Positions 1 through 8,602 of a stretch of DNA of 64,000 bases are shown here, in pieces. How positions within the stretch are numbered: the stretch's first letter is position 1; each line of letters starts with the position of its first letter. The notes beneath the pieces are model-generated. The model saw only the letters and a program-made list of their open reading frames with translations, made no database searches and was not told the DNA's origin. The position numbers were made by a program, and so were the translations under genes. Source of the stretch: Microbacterium sp. (GTDB taxonomy: Bacteria > Actinomycetota > Actinomycetes > Actinomycetales > Microbacteriaceae); the NCBI RefSeq assembly GCF_031179285.1, contig NZ_JAPSHY010000006.1, positions 62,001 to 126,000 on the forward strand. Reading direction: 5' to 3'.

Positions 1-217
1 ATCGCCCACTGATCGCGTCGACGAGCACCGGCGTGAGCACGAGGATCGCCGGCAGCGCGATGAGCGCGGCGACGAGCCATTCCAGGAGGGCCGCGAGCAC
101 ACGCGAGCCGACCCGCGCCGGCAGCAGGCCGAGCGAGGCAGCATACGCGGGGTCGGGCCGTCCGTGCGCGTCGAGTCCCTCGATCACGGGAGCGTGATCG
201 TCGATCTCCCAGATCAC
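1..217 (-). CDS. RDD-family membrane protein, partial (C-terminus beyond left edge)
   Basis: Only about 72 N-terminal residues are in the window. Reading from a GTG at 217, the protein begins MIWEIDDHAPVIEGLDAHG. After a short acidic leader comes an Ala/Leu-rich stretch containing PARVGSRVLAALLEWL and then a hydrophobic helix. This matches the start of RDD-family membrane domains, where an Arg-containing first helix is typical. The GTG overlaps the stop of the FHA gene before it as GTGA, and a GGAG lies just upstream, which supports the start and translational coupling. It would be the last gene seen of the MoxR-to-RDD operon. The assignment rests on the first helix only. The role of RDD domains is unsettled (transport or membrane scaffold). 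Confidence 0.6.
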   Translation of the reverse strand, partial: MIWEIDDHAPVIEGLDAHGRPDPAYAASLGLLPARVGSRVLAALLEWLVAALIALPAILVLTPVLVDAISGR

Positions 218-939
218 TCCTGCTCCCCTTCGCCTTCATCGGGGCGCGGTGCGTCGAGCAGGGCGAGGTCTTCGCGGCTCACCAGCCGCGACGCGATGAC
301 GTGCTCGACCAGGCGCGCGCGACGATTGGTGGCGAAGCTGCGCTGGCCGCCGCGCATGCCGGGGACTCCGACGCGATCGAACTTGTCGCAGACGTTGTCG
401 AGCTTGCGGTTGAATCGCGTGACCGTCCATCCCAGCCGCTCCGCCGCCTTGGCCGACGTCGGGATCTCACTCATCCCCGTGCCGTCCCTGCGCAACTGGG
501 GTTCGGCGAGGGCGAGGATCAACAGCTTCTGGCTGAGGGTGAGCGGCACGTCGCCGATGGTCGACGCGCCACCGTCATCGTGCTCGCGCTTGGTCGCGCG
601 GAACGCCGGCTCCGCCGCGTGCAGGGTGAGCTCGTAGGTGGTCGGGCCGGCGCTGAACACGACGGTCGTCGTCTCGAACACGAGGGGCAGCCGCGCACCG
701 GGCGCGAGCCACGCCTGCACGCCGCCGGCCGAATCCGTCACGGTCGCCGTGATGCGCGTGCCGATGTTGGCGAGCCACCAGAGTCCTTCGCCGTCGCTGA
801 TCTCGAGGAAGTGCCGGTGCAGGAAGAGGTTCTCGTCGAGCTCGAGATCTCCCTCCCTGCCGACGATGAAGCGCCCACCGGCGTCGACGGGGAAGTATTC
901 GCCGGCGAACTCGACGGTCACTCCTGCAGTGGTGCTCAT
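214..939 (-). CDS. FHA-domain protein with a C-terminal helix-turn-helix-like region
   Basis: About 241 aa. I place the start at the ATG at 939 (MSTTAGVTVEF), because it forms an ATGA overlap with the kinase stop and has an AGG upstream; an ATG three codons earlier is less likely. Residues ~10-110 have FHA features: a GREGD turn and a later hydrophobic beta pattern. FHA domains bind phosphothreonine peptides. The tail (~125-235) is helical and basic, with IPTSAKAAERLGWTVTRFNRKLDNV resembling a winged-helix recognition unit followed by RRARLVEHVI. It lies directly after a Ser/Thr kinase in the same operon, so a phosphorylation-responsive regulator is a reasonable inference. No DNA target is visible. 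The FHA core is degenerate and I am less sure of the DNA-binding call. Confidence 0.7.
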   Translation of the reverse strand: MSTTAGVTVEFAGEYFPVDAGGRFIVGREGDLELDENLFLHRHFLEISDGEGLWWLANIGTRITATVTDSAGGVQAWLAPGARLPLVFETTTVVFSAGPTTYELTLHAAEPAFRATKREHDDGGASTIGDVPLTLSQKLLILALAEPQLRRDGTGMSEIPTSAKAAERLGWTVTRFNRKLDNVCDKFDRVGVPGMRGGQRSFATNRRARLVEHVIASRLVSREDLALLDAPRPDEGEGEQE

Positions 940-2585
940 TCGACGCATCCTCGCACGGGATCAGCGGCACGGCCGTCTTCTCGGCGCAGGATCACGTCGA
1001 TGCAGACGGTACCGGCGCCTGCGGTGAGCTGCGCTGTCGGCTCGGCGGTCTGCTGCGGATCGACCTCGCCCGAGACGACCACCTGCGACCAGATGAACAG
1101 GTCGCCCTCCAGCGGGTCGGGGTTCGTCCACGTGAAGGTGACCTGATCGCCCTGTCGCACGCCCGCGAGGTCGGCGACCTTGGGAACCGCGTCCGAGAGC
1201 ACGTCCTGCGGATCGACGGGTTCGTCGGTCGCGATCGGCTCGGGGGTGAGTCCGGACACCAGCGCATTCAGTCCGATGATCCCGCCGACGACGAGGACGA
1301 TGCCTGCGGCCACCAGCCCGATCCACAGCCCGCGGCGGCTTCTGGGTCGGGCGTGGGCGGGTCGATCCGCGACCGGCGGGGCGATGGGCTCGGCCGGCGC
1401 GAAAGACGGAGAGGCGGATGCCGCTGCCGGCGCTGCGTCGGGAGCGACGACCATCGGCGCTCGGAGAATCGTGCGCTCGTCGGCGCTCGGCGGAACCGGC
1501 GCCGCCGCAGGGGGTCGGAGCTGGGTGCTCTCGTCGATGTCGGAACCGACGAGCGTGGGGGAATCGAAGCGGGGCATGTCGGCCGGGACGAACGCCGGGC
1601 TTTTGGGCTGCGTGGCCGCGGAGGGACGCGTGAAGGCGGCGACATCGGGATCGATGCTGACGATCTCGCGCACGCGTGTGAGCCCGTCGCCGTCGTCCTC
1701 CAGGTCTTCCGCGGGGGGATGGTCATCGACGATGTCGATGGGCGTCACCGAGTGCGAGAGCTCGATCTGAACCTTCTGCAGGGCGCGACCGAATGCGACG
1801 GCGCTCGGGAAGCGGCTGTCCGGGTTCTTGGCCATCGCGCGCTCGAGCAGCAGCTGGAGGCTCGCCGGAGAGTCGGGACGACCGAGCTGAGGCAGCGCCC
1901 CGCGTTCGATGCGCTCGATGAGGTCGGCGCTGGAGTTGCGCTCCCCCGGACGCTCGAACGGCGAGCGACCCGCGAGAAGCGTGTAGAGGGTCGCGCCGAG
2001 TGCCCACACGTCGGTGCGCGGTCCGCTCAGCGGAGGCTGGGCGAAGGATTCCGGGGGTGACCACGGGATCGACATCCCCGAGGCCTCACCCGTGGCGCCG
2101 GCGGTCGAGGCGATGCCGAAGTCCGTCAGCGCCGGGCGGTTGTACTCGGTGACGAGGATGTTCGCGGGCTTGATGTCGCGGTGCAGGACGCCCGCTCGGT
2201 GGGCGGTCTCCACCGCGCCCGAGACCTGGATGCCGACCCGCAGCGCCTCGGCCACGGAGAAGGGCTCCTTGCGGGCCCGGAGCTGCAGGTTGGGACGCGG
2301 GCAGTACTCCATCACCAGGTACGGGCGACCGTCTCCGGCGACTCCCGCCTGGTAGATCGTGACGATCGCCGGGTGCGTCGACAGCATCGCCATCACATTC
2401 GCCTCGTCGGCGAACTCGCGTGCCGCCCCGCTGGAGATGCGGTCGGCGAGCAGCACCTTCACTGCGACGCGGCGACGCGGCATCTGCTGCTCGTACAGGA
2501 ACACATCGGCGAAGCCACCGGTGCCGAGCGGCTCGAGATAGGTGAAGCCGGGCAGGTCCGGCGGCGGTGACGGGCGACGACTCAC
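936..2585 (-). CDS. Membrane-anchored Ser/Thr protein kinase (PknB/STPK type)
   Basis: 549 aa. Residues ~14-270 form a Hanks-type kinase: a Gly loop GTGGFADV (21-28), catalytic Lys43 in AVKVL, HRDIKPANIL with catalytic Asp137, and DFG at 155-157. A Pro/Ala-rich cytoplasmic linker (~280-415) leads to one transmembrane helix (~419-445). A ~104-residue outside domain follows, with a beta pattern and two Cys (VCIDV...GCVE); there are no PASTA repeats, unlike PknB. The activation segment ends in PWSPPES instead of the usual GTPxYMAPE. The start overlaps the previous FHA stop (ATGA at 2585) and the end overlaps the next FHA gene. The operon also encodes a PP2C phosphatase, giving a matched pair. 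FHA proteins in the operon are the likely phospho-readers (inference). Confidence 0.93.
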   Translation of the reverse strand: MSRRPSPPPDLPGFTYLEPLGTGGFADVFLYEQQMPRRRVAVKVLLADRISSGAAREFADEANVMAMLSTHPAIVTIYQAGVAGDGRPYLVMEYCPRPNLQLRARKEPFSVAEALRVGIQVSGAVETAHRAGVLHRDIKPANILVTEYNRPALTDFGIASTAGATGEASGMSIPWSPPESFAQPPLSGPRTDVWALGATLYTLLAGRSPFERPGERNSSADLIERIERGALPQLGRPDSPASLQLLLERAMAKNPDSRFPSAVAFGRALQKVQIELSHSVTPIDIVDDHPPAEDLEDDGDGLTRVREIVSIDPDVAAFTRPSAATQPKSPAFVPADMPRFDSPTLVGSDIDESTQLRPPAAAPVPPSADERTILRAPMVVAPDAAPAAASASPSFAPAEPIAPPVADRPAHARPRSRRGLWIGLVAAGIVLVVGGIIGLNALVSGLTPEPIATDEPVDPQDVLSDAVPKVADLAGVRQGDQVTFTWTNPDPLEGDLFIWSQVVVSGEVDPQQTAEPTAQLTAGAGTVCIDVILRREDGRAADPVRGCVE

Positions 2586-4105
2586 GGCAGTTCCTCGAAG
2601 GCGACGGTGACGCCGTCGCCGAGATCCACCACATCTCCCGAGAGCACGAGCGTCTGCTCGCCGGGGTGAAGGCGCATCGGGTCGGCCCCCGGCCGCAGGA
2701 GCGTCGACCCGTTCGTGGTGTGGAGATCGATGACGACGACCGTGTCGCCCTCCGGACGGATCTCGAGGTGGCTGCGAGAGATGTCCTGCTGGGGACTCTC
2801 CACGGCGATCAGATGCGGCAGGCTGTCGCCACTCGCGCGCGTCGAACGGGGACGGCGACCGATGATGACCGTGCGGTCGAGTGCGACCACCTGTCCCGTC
2901 GAGACGCGGATCCGCCCGCTTCCCGCGGGCACCCCTGCGACGGGGAGCACGGCGGTGGCCACGTCATCGGCCACCGCCGGCGGCTGCTGGCGGAGCGCAC
3001 GCAGTTCTGCCGCCGAGATGGTGGCACCGTCATGATCGCCTGTGCCTTCCGGCTCGGATGCGAGCGCGCCGGGCCGGTCCGAGATCGACGACACGGAGTG
3101 CACGGTCGCGCCCCACAGCTGGTCGAAGTCGTCGTCGGGTGTCGGCGCGAGGGTGACCTCGTTCGGCAGCAGCGTCGCCGCATCCGCCGGCGGCTCGACG
3201 GGCGTCAGCCCCAGTTCCGCGAACGGGTCGGCTTCGCCGTTCTCGGTCTCCTCCGCCTCGTCTTCTTCGGCCTCGGGCGCATCCTCGACGTCCGCACCGT
3301 CCGGCACATCCTCGATCACGGGATCCGACGAGTCCCCGGCCGGCTCCGGCGCCTCGACGATCTCCGCTGCGTCCGCCGTAGCATCCGCCTCGGGACTCGA
3401 TCCCGTTTCCGCTGGCGTCGGCTCCGCCTCATCCGCGTCCGCGGGAACGGCCGATCCAGCAAGCGCGCCGCTGCCTGCGGCATCCGGCGTCCCTGCAGCT
3501 GCGGACGCCGCAGGCGACGGCTCGCGCGGCGCGACGATTCCGGGAACGGGGAAGTGGGCGAGCAGTGGAGCCGGAGCGCCCGCGAGGGCCGCGGCAGAGA
3601 CGCCCATCGACGCTGAGACCACGACCGGCACCGGGCCGAGCGCTCCGGAGAGCTGCTCGGCGTCGGCGGGCTCGAGATCTGCGCTCACGGCTGCGGCGAG
3701 GACGAGCCCCGTGTGGACGGGAAGGACCGACCCGGACCCCGCGTCTTCGACGGTGATCTCCACTCGGCGGGCGCCGGCGATGAACCGCTCGCTCCAGGTG
3801 GTGACCTCAGCTCCCGTGAGCTCGATCTCATCGGACGCGTTGCTGACGCGGGCGACGACGCGTCCGCGCAGGGCGATCCGGAGGTCCGACCCCTCGGCGA
3901 CCGCGGCGGCGAAGGGCGGCAGCGCCGTGAACGAGCCTCCGGCGTGCGATGTCAGGACGTCGACGACGGTGGCGAGGGTCTTGGCAGGGGGGAGACGGTC
4001 CCAGAGACCGGAGATGATGTCGCCGGGCACGTCCGGCGGCAGCGCCACGAGGGCGCCGGGCATGACGAGCAGGTACCACTGTCCCGGTCGGTAGATCGTC
4101 TGCAT
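2582..4105 (-). CDS. FHA-domain protein with conserved N-terminal region
   Basis: 507 aa, predicted cytoplasmic. The N-terminal ~150 residues (MQTIYRPGQWYLLVMPGALVAL) form a compact unit with no family I recognise. A long acidic Ala/Pro/Glu/Asp-rich linker covers ~160-380. The C-terminal ~100 residues are a good FHA domain: VIIGRRPRS, then SRSHLEI and a later HTTNGSTL, the classic phosphothreonine-binding GR..SRxH..NG pattern. The start shares one base with the PP2C stop (TGATG), and the stop overlaps the kinase ATG, so the phosphatase, this FHA protein and the kinase are translated in series. This is the best candidate direct partner or substrate of the kinase (inference). Thr residues in the linker could be phosphorylation sites. 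Confidence 0.88.
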   Translation of the reverse strand: MQTIYRPGQWYLLVMPGALVALPPDVPGDIISGLWDRLPPAKTLATVVDVLTSHAGGSFTALPPFAAAVAEGSDLRIALRGRVVARVSNASDEIELTGAEVTTWSERFIAGARRVEITVEDAGSGSVLPVHTGLVLAAAVSADLEPADAEQLSGALGPVPVVVSASMGVSAAALAGAPAPLLAHFPVPGIVAPREPSPAASAAAGTPDAAGSGALAGSAVPADADEAEPTPAETGSSPEADATADAAEIVEAPEPAGDSSDPVIEDVPDGADVEDAPEAEEDEAEETENGEADPFAELGLTPVEPPADAATLLPNEVTLAPTPDDDFDQLWGATVHSVSSISDRPGALASEPEGTGDHDGATISAAELRALRQQPPAVADDVATAVLPVAGVPAGSGRIRVSTGQVVALDRTVIIGRRPRSTRASGDSLPHLIAVESPQQDISRSHLEIRPEGDTVVVIDLHTTNGSTLLRPGADPMRLHPGEQTLVLSGDVVDLGDGVTVAFEELP

Positions 4106-4917
4106 CAGCGAACCCCTCCTGCTGCGGTCTCACGCGGACGCGTGTCCATGTCGATGTCGTCGGTCTCGATGGGCGTGCCCGGCCGAGTGGCGACCGAGAC
4201 GGCATCCACGATCACCACGGTGATGTTGTCGCGACCTCCCGAAAGCACCGCTTCCTCCACGAGGATGTCGGCGGCGGCCTGCGGATCGGGCGTCGTCTGC
4301 AGAACCTCGCGGATGCGGGCATCCGGAACCTCGGAGGTCAACCCATCGGAGCAGATCATCATACGGTCGCCGAGTTCGGCCGGGAAGAGCCAGTAGTCGG
4401 CCTCGCCCGTGCTGCTCGCACCGATGGCCCGCGTGATGATGTTGCGACGTCGGTCGGTGACGGCATCCTCGGCGCTGAGCTCGCCTGCTTCGATGAGTTC
4501 CTGAACCACGGAATGGTCGACGGTGATCTGCTCGAGATCGCCGTCGGCCAGGCGGTACGTGCGCGAATCGCCGATGTTGAGGGCCAGCCAGTACCCGATG
4601 CCGTCGACGGTGGCGATGACGACCCCGCTGAGGGTCGTGCCTGCGCGGCCGTTGCCCGCGCTCGAGAGCTCCTCGACGCCGGCCCTCGAACGCCCCAGCG
4701 CCAGGCGGACGTCGTCGAGAGCGAGGGCGCTGCGACCGATGTACCGCGAGAACTCGGCGATCACGGTGGCGCTGGCGCGCTCCCCCGCCTCGTGCCCACC
4801 CATGCCGTCTGCCACCAGGAACACCGGGGTGCTGGCGAGATGCGCGTCTTCATTGAGCGCGCGACGGAGTCCCGGGTGCGTGGCCGACCCGGTCGTCACG
4901 GTCAACGCGGCGCTCAC
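4105..4917 (-). CDS. PP2C-family Ser/Thr protein phosphatase
   Basis: 270 aa, matching the usual ~240-270 aa of bacterial PstP/PrpC catalytic domains, with no membrane segment. Metal-binding and catalytic motifs are present: RRALNED near the N-terminus (Asp24), VADGMGGH at 36-42, CSDGLTSEV, and GGRDNITVVIV near the end. It would remove phosphate from targets of the membrane kinase encoded two genes downstream. It overlaps the RDD-FHA gene by 4 bases at its start and the FHA gene by 1 base at its end. Unlike mycobacterial PstP it has no transmembrane tail, so it should be soluble. Confidence 0.95.
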   Translation of the reverse strand: MSAALTVTTGSATHPGLRRALNEDAHLASTPVFLVADGMGGHEAGERASATVIAEFSRYIGRSALALDDVRLALGRSRAGVEELSSAGNGRAGTTLSGVVIATVDGIGYWLALNIGDSRTYRLADGDLEQITVDHSVVQELIEAGELSAEDAVTDRRRNIITRAIGASSTGEADYWLFPAELGDRMMICSDGLTSEVPDARIREVLQTTPDPQAAADILVEEAVLSGGRDNITVVIVDAVSVATRPGTPIETDDIDMDTRPRETAAGGVR

Positions 4918-6218
4918 GCGTACCCGCCGACGGTGACGATGCGGTCGCCGATCTCGATGGCGTCACCGAGCCGGACCGGCACACGCTGTCCCGGAGGACA
5001 GGCGATCCGCTGCCCCTCGCGCACGATGGTCATGCCGTTCGTCGAATGGCGATCCAGGACCCAGCCGCCGGACGTCTCGGCCGCGGCCTCGAAGTGCGTC
5101 TTCGACAGCGAGAGCGTCTCATCGCGCACCGGAACCACGGTCGCCCCCTCTTCGGGCGCAGGGTTGCGTCCGAAGATGGTGCGGCGCGAGACCGACACCC
5201 TGGTGCCGTCGTCCCAGGTGAACACCAGGCGATGCCCGGGAATGCTGATCCGCGTGTCCTCGAGTTCGGCGTCGTCCGGGTCCATCGCTGTCGGGGAGAG
5301 AGGTGCGGCGGGCGCGGGCGCGGCGAGCGTCGCTGCTGCCGGCGTTGCTTCTGCCGGCGCCGGAGGAGCGGCCGCAGCGGAGAACGGCGACGGCGGTGCC
5401 ACCGGGGGCGTCTGCGGAATCACGGCGGGAACGGAGGGCGCCGCGGGAACCGGCTCCGCCCGCGGGGGCGGCGCGTCCTGCGTCACGCCGGGAACATACG
5501 CGATGAGCGACCCTGCGTCGGCGATCGGCGCAGCCGGAACGACGGGCCTCGGTGCTGCGGTGGGGGCGCTCTGCGGGGCGGCACCCGCGACCGGAGCGCC
5601 GACGGGCGCAGGCGGCGGCGACACCCTGGGGGCGGCCGGTGGTGCGAAGGTCGGAGCCCCGCCCGACGATGCCGGTGCCGGGATGCCGGGGATCGGCGCC
5701 GGATGGGACGGAGGCGTCGTCGGGGCCTGCGCGTGCGGCGGCGGGGCATCGGTCCGTGCCTCGCCCGCCGTCCGCGCATCCACCATCAGCGACTTGGCGA
5801 CCTTGTCATGCCAGCCCTGGAACCGTCCGGAGCCGTCGAACAGCGGCGTGAAGTAGCCGACGACGATCGAGGCGGCGAGGCCGAAGATGATGTTGCGCAG
5901 CAGCGTCCGCCCGAATCCAAGCGGCCCTCCGTCGACGGCAGACTGGAGCCGCAGCCCCTGCGCCCGCATGCCGATCGACCCGTTCTTCGACTGCATCATC
6001 GTGTAGACGAAGAACCACCCGATGAGGATCAGGCTGACGATCGGTCCGCCGACCACCAGGGTCCCGAACATCCCCTCGACCGAGCCGGCCAGCGACGCGG
6101 CAAGCAGGAGCCCGCCGCCGAGGACGATTCCCAGTCCCCCGGCGATCAGCGCGTCGATGAGGTAGGCCACCGCCCGTCGCGAGACGGGTGCGACCTGTCC
6201 GAACGCAGGCTGTGTCAT
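4914..6218 (-). CDS. RDD membrane domain fused to a C-terminal FHA domain
   Basis: 434 aa. Residues ~10-155 are an RDD domain with three hydrophobic helices (SRRAVAYLIDALIAGG, the segment around SLILIGWFFVYTMM, and a third before the GWHDK sequence). A ~170-residue Pro/Ala-rich, low-complexity linker follows (~160-325). The C-terminal ~100 residues are FHA: RTIFGRNPAP, SLSKTHFEA, DRHSTNGMTI. This ties a phosphothreonine reader to the membrane, near the membrane kinase. The start overlaps the transglutaminase-like stop as ATGA, and the end overlaps the phosphatase start. The linker is compositionally biased and probably disordered. RDD function is not settled. Confidence 0.88.
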   Translation of the reverse strand: MTQPAFGQVAPVSRRAVAYLIDALIAGGLGIVLGGGLLLAASLAGSVEGMFGTLVVGGPIVSLILIGWFFVYTMMQSKNGSIGMRAQGLRLQSAVDGGPLGFGRTLLRNIIFGLAASIVVGYFTPLFDGSGRFQGWHDKVAKSLMVDARTAGEARTDAPPPHAQAPTTPPSHPAPIPGIPAPASSGGAPTFAPPAAPRVSPPPAPVGAPVAGAAPQSAPTAAPRPVVPAAPIADAGSLIAYVPGVTQDAPPPRAEPVPAAPSVPAVIPQTPPVAPPSPFSAAAAPPAPAEATPAAATLAAPAPAAPLSPTAMDPDDAELEDTRISIPGHRLVFTWDDGTRVSVSRRTIFGRNPAPEEGATVVPVRDETLSLSKTHFEAAAETSGGWVLDRHSTNGMTIVREGQRIACPPGQRVPVRLGDAIEIGDRIVTVGGYA

Positions 6219-8602
6219 GGGGTCTCACTCTCGGACGACGGGGAAGTGCTGCTCTTGATGGTGCCAGGTTCACGGCGAACCCGCGCGGCGGCGGCGTCCT
6301 TGAGTCCCTGCAGCTGCTGCGAGACGGCGGTGTCGCCCATCAGCGATCGCAGGCTCAGGCGCGCCTTGATGCGCTTCCAGAATCCTGCCTCGCTGCCGAG
6401 CCCGCCGACGATCTCGTCGACCTCGCTCCAGAACGCCTCGACGTCTTCGGGCGTCGGCTCGCGGGGTCCGAAGACCTCGGCGTCGGCGCGCTGGGCGAGT
6501 GCGGTGACGGCCGGGATCGCGAGCGAGCTTTCGACGGCGACGGCCTCCTCGACGCGGGTGCCGCCGGGAGCGAGCCGCGCCCCGTAGTCGACGGCGCGGT
6601 CGGTGAGCTCGTCCCAGCCGCCGCTGATGCGGTCGGCGGTGCGGGCCGCTGCGCGGCGCGAGCGGCGCTTCGCCGCCTTCCATGCCCCGATCACGATGAA
6701 CGGCGACATCAGCAGCGCGATGATGCCGAGAGAGATGCCTCCGATGAGGAGGATCGCGCCGATGATTCCGGCGATGTTGAGGCTCTCGTCCTCGGACTCG
6801 CGGTCGTCCGGCAGGGTCGGCGGCAGGTCGACCGGCTCCTGCGGCGGGGGCGGCGGCTGCAGCACCTGAGGTTTCGGATCGACCTTCGGCTTGGTGTTCT
6901 GATCGTTCGGAACCTTGTCCTCGGGCGGAGTCGGGTTGAACGTGACCCAGCCGACCCCCTCGAAGTTGATCTCGACCCACGCGTGCACGGTGTCGCCGTT
7001 CGCCTCGAACAGCGGTGCACCCTCCTGCTCCTCGTCGGGGTAGAAACCCATGACCACGCGAGCGGGAATGCCGACCTCGCGCGCGAGCAGCGCCATCGCG
7101 ACGGAGTACTGCTCGTCGTCGCCGATCATCTGATCGCCGCCGATGAGCGTGGAGATGCGCTCGGCGGTGTGCCCCGCGCGCGAGAGCACCTCGCCCTCGA
7201 GCCCGTGGCTGAAGAATCCGCCCTCTGCGAGGAAGGTCTCGAGCGCCCGGACCCGCTCGATCGGCGACTCGGCTTCGGCGACCGTCTCGGCGGCCAGAGA
7301 GGTCAGCTCCTCGGGCACGTTGCTCTGCTTCGGCAGAGCAACCGACCCGAAGTCGACCTCGGCGAGCTGCTCGTCGCTGAGCTCCGCGGGGATGACCGTC
7401 TCCACCGTGTAGGAGTCGCCGGACTTCAGCCTCGGAGTCGCCACCGCGGTGCCGGTGGCTCCGTTGTAGTACGTCCCGCGCTGCAGCTCCTCCGCACGAT
7501 CACCATCGAAATGGATGGCCGACACCGCTCCGGCACCCGGCACCCACACACCGTTGTACTCGTCGATCTCGATCTGCAGCGTGACGGGGATGCCTTCGGC
7601 ATCCGACGCCATGTTCGATCGCAGCGGTGAAAAAGCGCTGGACGACTCGGGGCCGCCGTCGGTGACGTTGTAGACCATGCCGTCGAACTGATCCATCGCG
7701 GCGATGCGGATGCGCGTGCCCTTGGGCAGGCCACGCACGGTGAACAGCGTCTCATCGGCGTAGTCGCGCACCTGCTTGCGGAACGCCTGAAGCGGGCTGG
7801 GATAGTCGCGGATGTTGAACGGCGGAATGATCACATCGCGGAAGATGTGACGGGGCGTCGTGGGTGTCGCGAACGCACTGGTCGCGACACCGGCACCGCC
7901 CGCGATCGCGAGCACCGCGACTCCGGCGATGAGCCGGCGCATCCGCATATGAGCGGCACGGGCGGGGTCGACCTCACTGACCGAGATGGCCGCGTTCTGC
8001 GGCGCCCAGAGCTGACGCAGCGCGAGCCACGCGATGGTGAGGGCCGCGAACACCAGACCCTGCACGGCCGGAACGGCCGGCTCCGGCGTGCCGAGGGCGA
8101 TGACGAGGACGAGCATGACCCCGGCGGGGATCAGCGCCCATGCCACCAGGGGCAGACGCAGAGCGAGGGATGCCGTCAGCACCGTGATCACGAGGGTGAG
8201 GACGAACGGCACGATGAGGTGCCCGTCGGCAGCCGCGACCGGGGCCATCGTGGTGAGCAGCCCCTTCCACGAGGTGACGACGCCCAGTGCGAGCTGCTGC
8301 AGGGTGTCGAGCGTCGGGATGAATCCGGCGATCGTGGTGTGTGGCAGCGCGAGCGCTCCGCCGAAGACGAAGTACGCCGCGATCGTCAGGCCGGTGATGA
8401 TCAGGATGCCCCAGCGTCGCCACGCCGAGACGGCGGCGATCGCGAGACCGAGGAGCAGCGCTCCGATCGCGGCCGGCAGGTAGGTCGGGCCGGCGAACGT
8501 GGGCCAGAACCCGACGATCGAGACGCCGACGAGCAGCGTGGTCGCGACCAGATCGAGGATCCAGCGGCGCAGCGGAAGGGCTGTGGGGGCGGGTGCGGTC
8601 AT
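6215..8602 (-). CDS. Transglutaminase-like membrane protein (TgpA/DUF3488 type), catalytic triad altered
   Basis: 795 aa. I start at the ATG at 8602 (MTAPAPTALPLRR), which overlaps the DUF58 stop as ATGA; a longer reading frame upstream lies over DUF58 and is spurious. The N-terminal ~230 residues carry about six transmembrane helices. An exported region contains a transglutaminase-like core (~480-565), then a TM helix (~608-635) and a cytoplasmic tail rich in Arg. In active family members the core reads GxC-x-[FY]...H...D. Here the Cys position is Asp496 (GDDEQYSVAM), His540 is kept (TVHAWVE), and the Asp position is Asn556 (WVTFNPTP). Enzymatic crosslinking or protease activity is therefore unlikely. 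The DUF58-MoxR-transglutaminase trio is a recurring actinobacterial neighbourhood. Confidence 0.9.
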   Translation of the reverse strand: MTAPAPTALPLRRWILDLVATTLLVGVSIVGFWPTFAGPTYLPAAIGALLLGLAIAAVSAWRRWGILIITGLTIAAYFVFGGALALPHTTIAGFIPTLDTLQQLALGVVTSWKGLLTTMAPVAAADGHLIVPFVLTLVITVLTASLALRLPLVAWALIPAGVMLVLVIALGTPEPAVPAVQGLVFAALTIAWLALRQLWAPQNAAISVSEVDPARAAHMRMRRLIAGVAVLAIAGGAGVATSAFATPTTPRHIFRDVIIPPFNIRDYPSPLQAFRKQVRDYADETLFTVRGLPKGTRIRIAAMDQFDGMVYNVTDGGPESSSAFSPLRSNMASDAEGIPVTLQIEIDEYNGVWVPGAGAVSAIHFDGDRAEELQRGTYYNGATGTAVATPRLKSGDSYTVETVIPAELSDEQLAEVDFGSVALPKQSNVPEELTSLAAETVAEAESPIERVRALETFLAEGGFFSHGLEGEVLSRAGHTAERISTLIGGDQMIGDDEQYSVAMALLAREVGIPARVVMGFYPDEEQEGAPLFEANGDTVHAWVEINFEGVGWVTFNPTPPEDKVPNDQNTKPKVDPKPQVLQPPPPPQEPVDLPPTLPDDRESEDESLNIAGIIGAILLIGGISLGIIALLMSPFIVIGAWKAAKRRSRRAAARTADRISGGWDELTDRAVDYGARLAPGGTRVEEAVAVESSLAIPAVTALAQRADAEVFGPREPTPEDVEAFWSEVDEIVGGLGSEAGFWKRIKARLSLRSLMGDTAVSQQLQGLKDAAAARVRREPGTIKSSTSPSSESETP

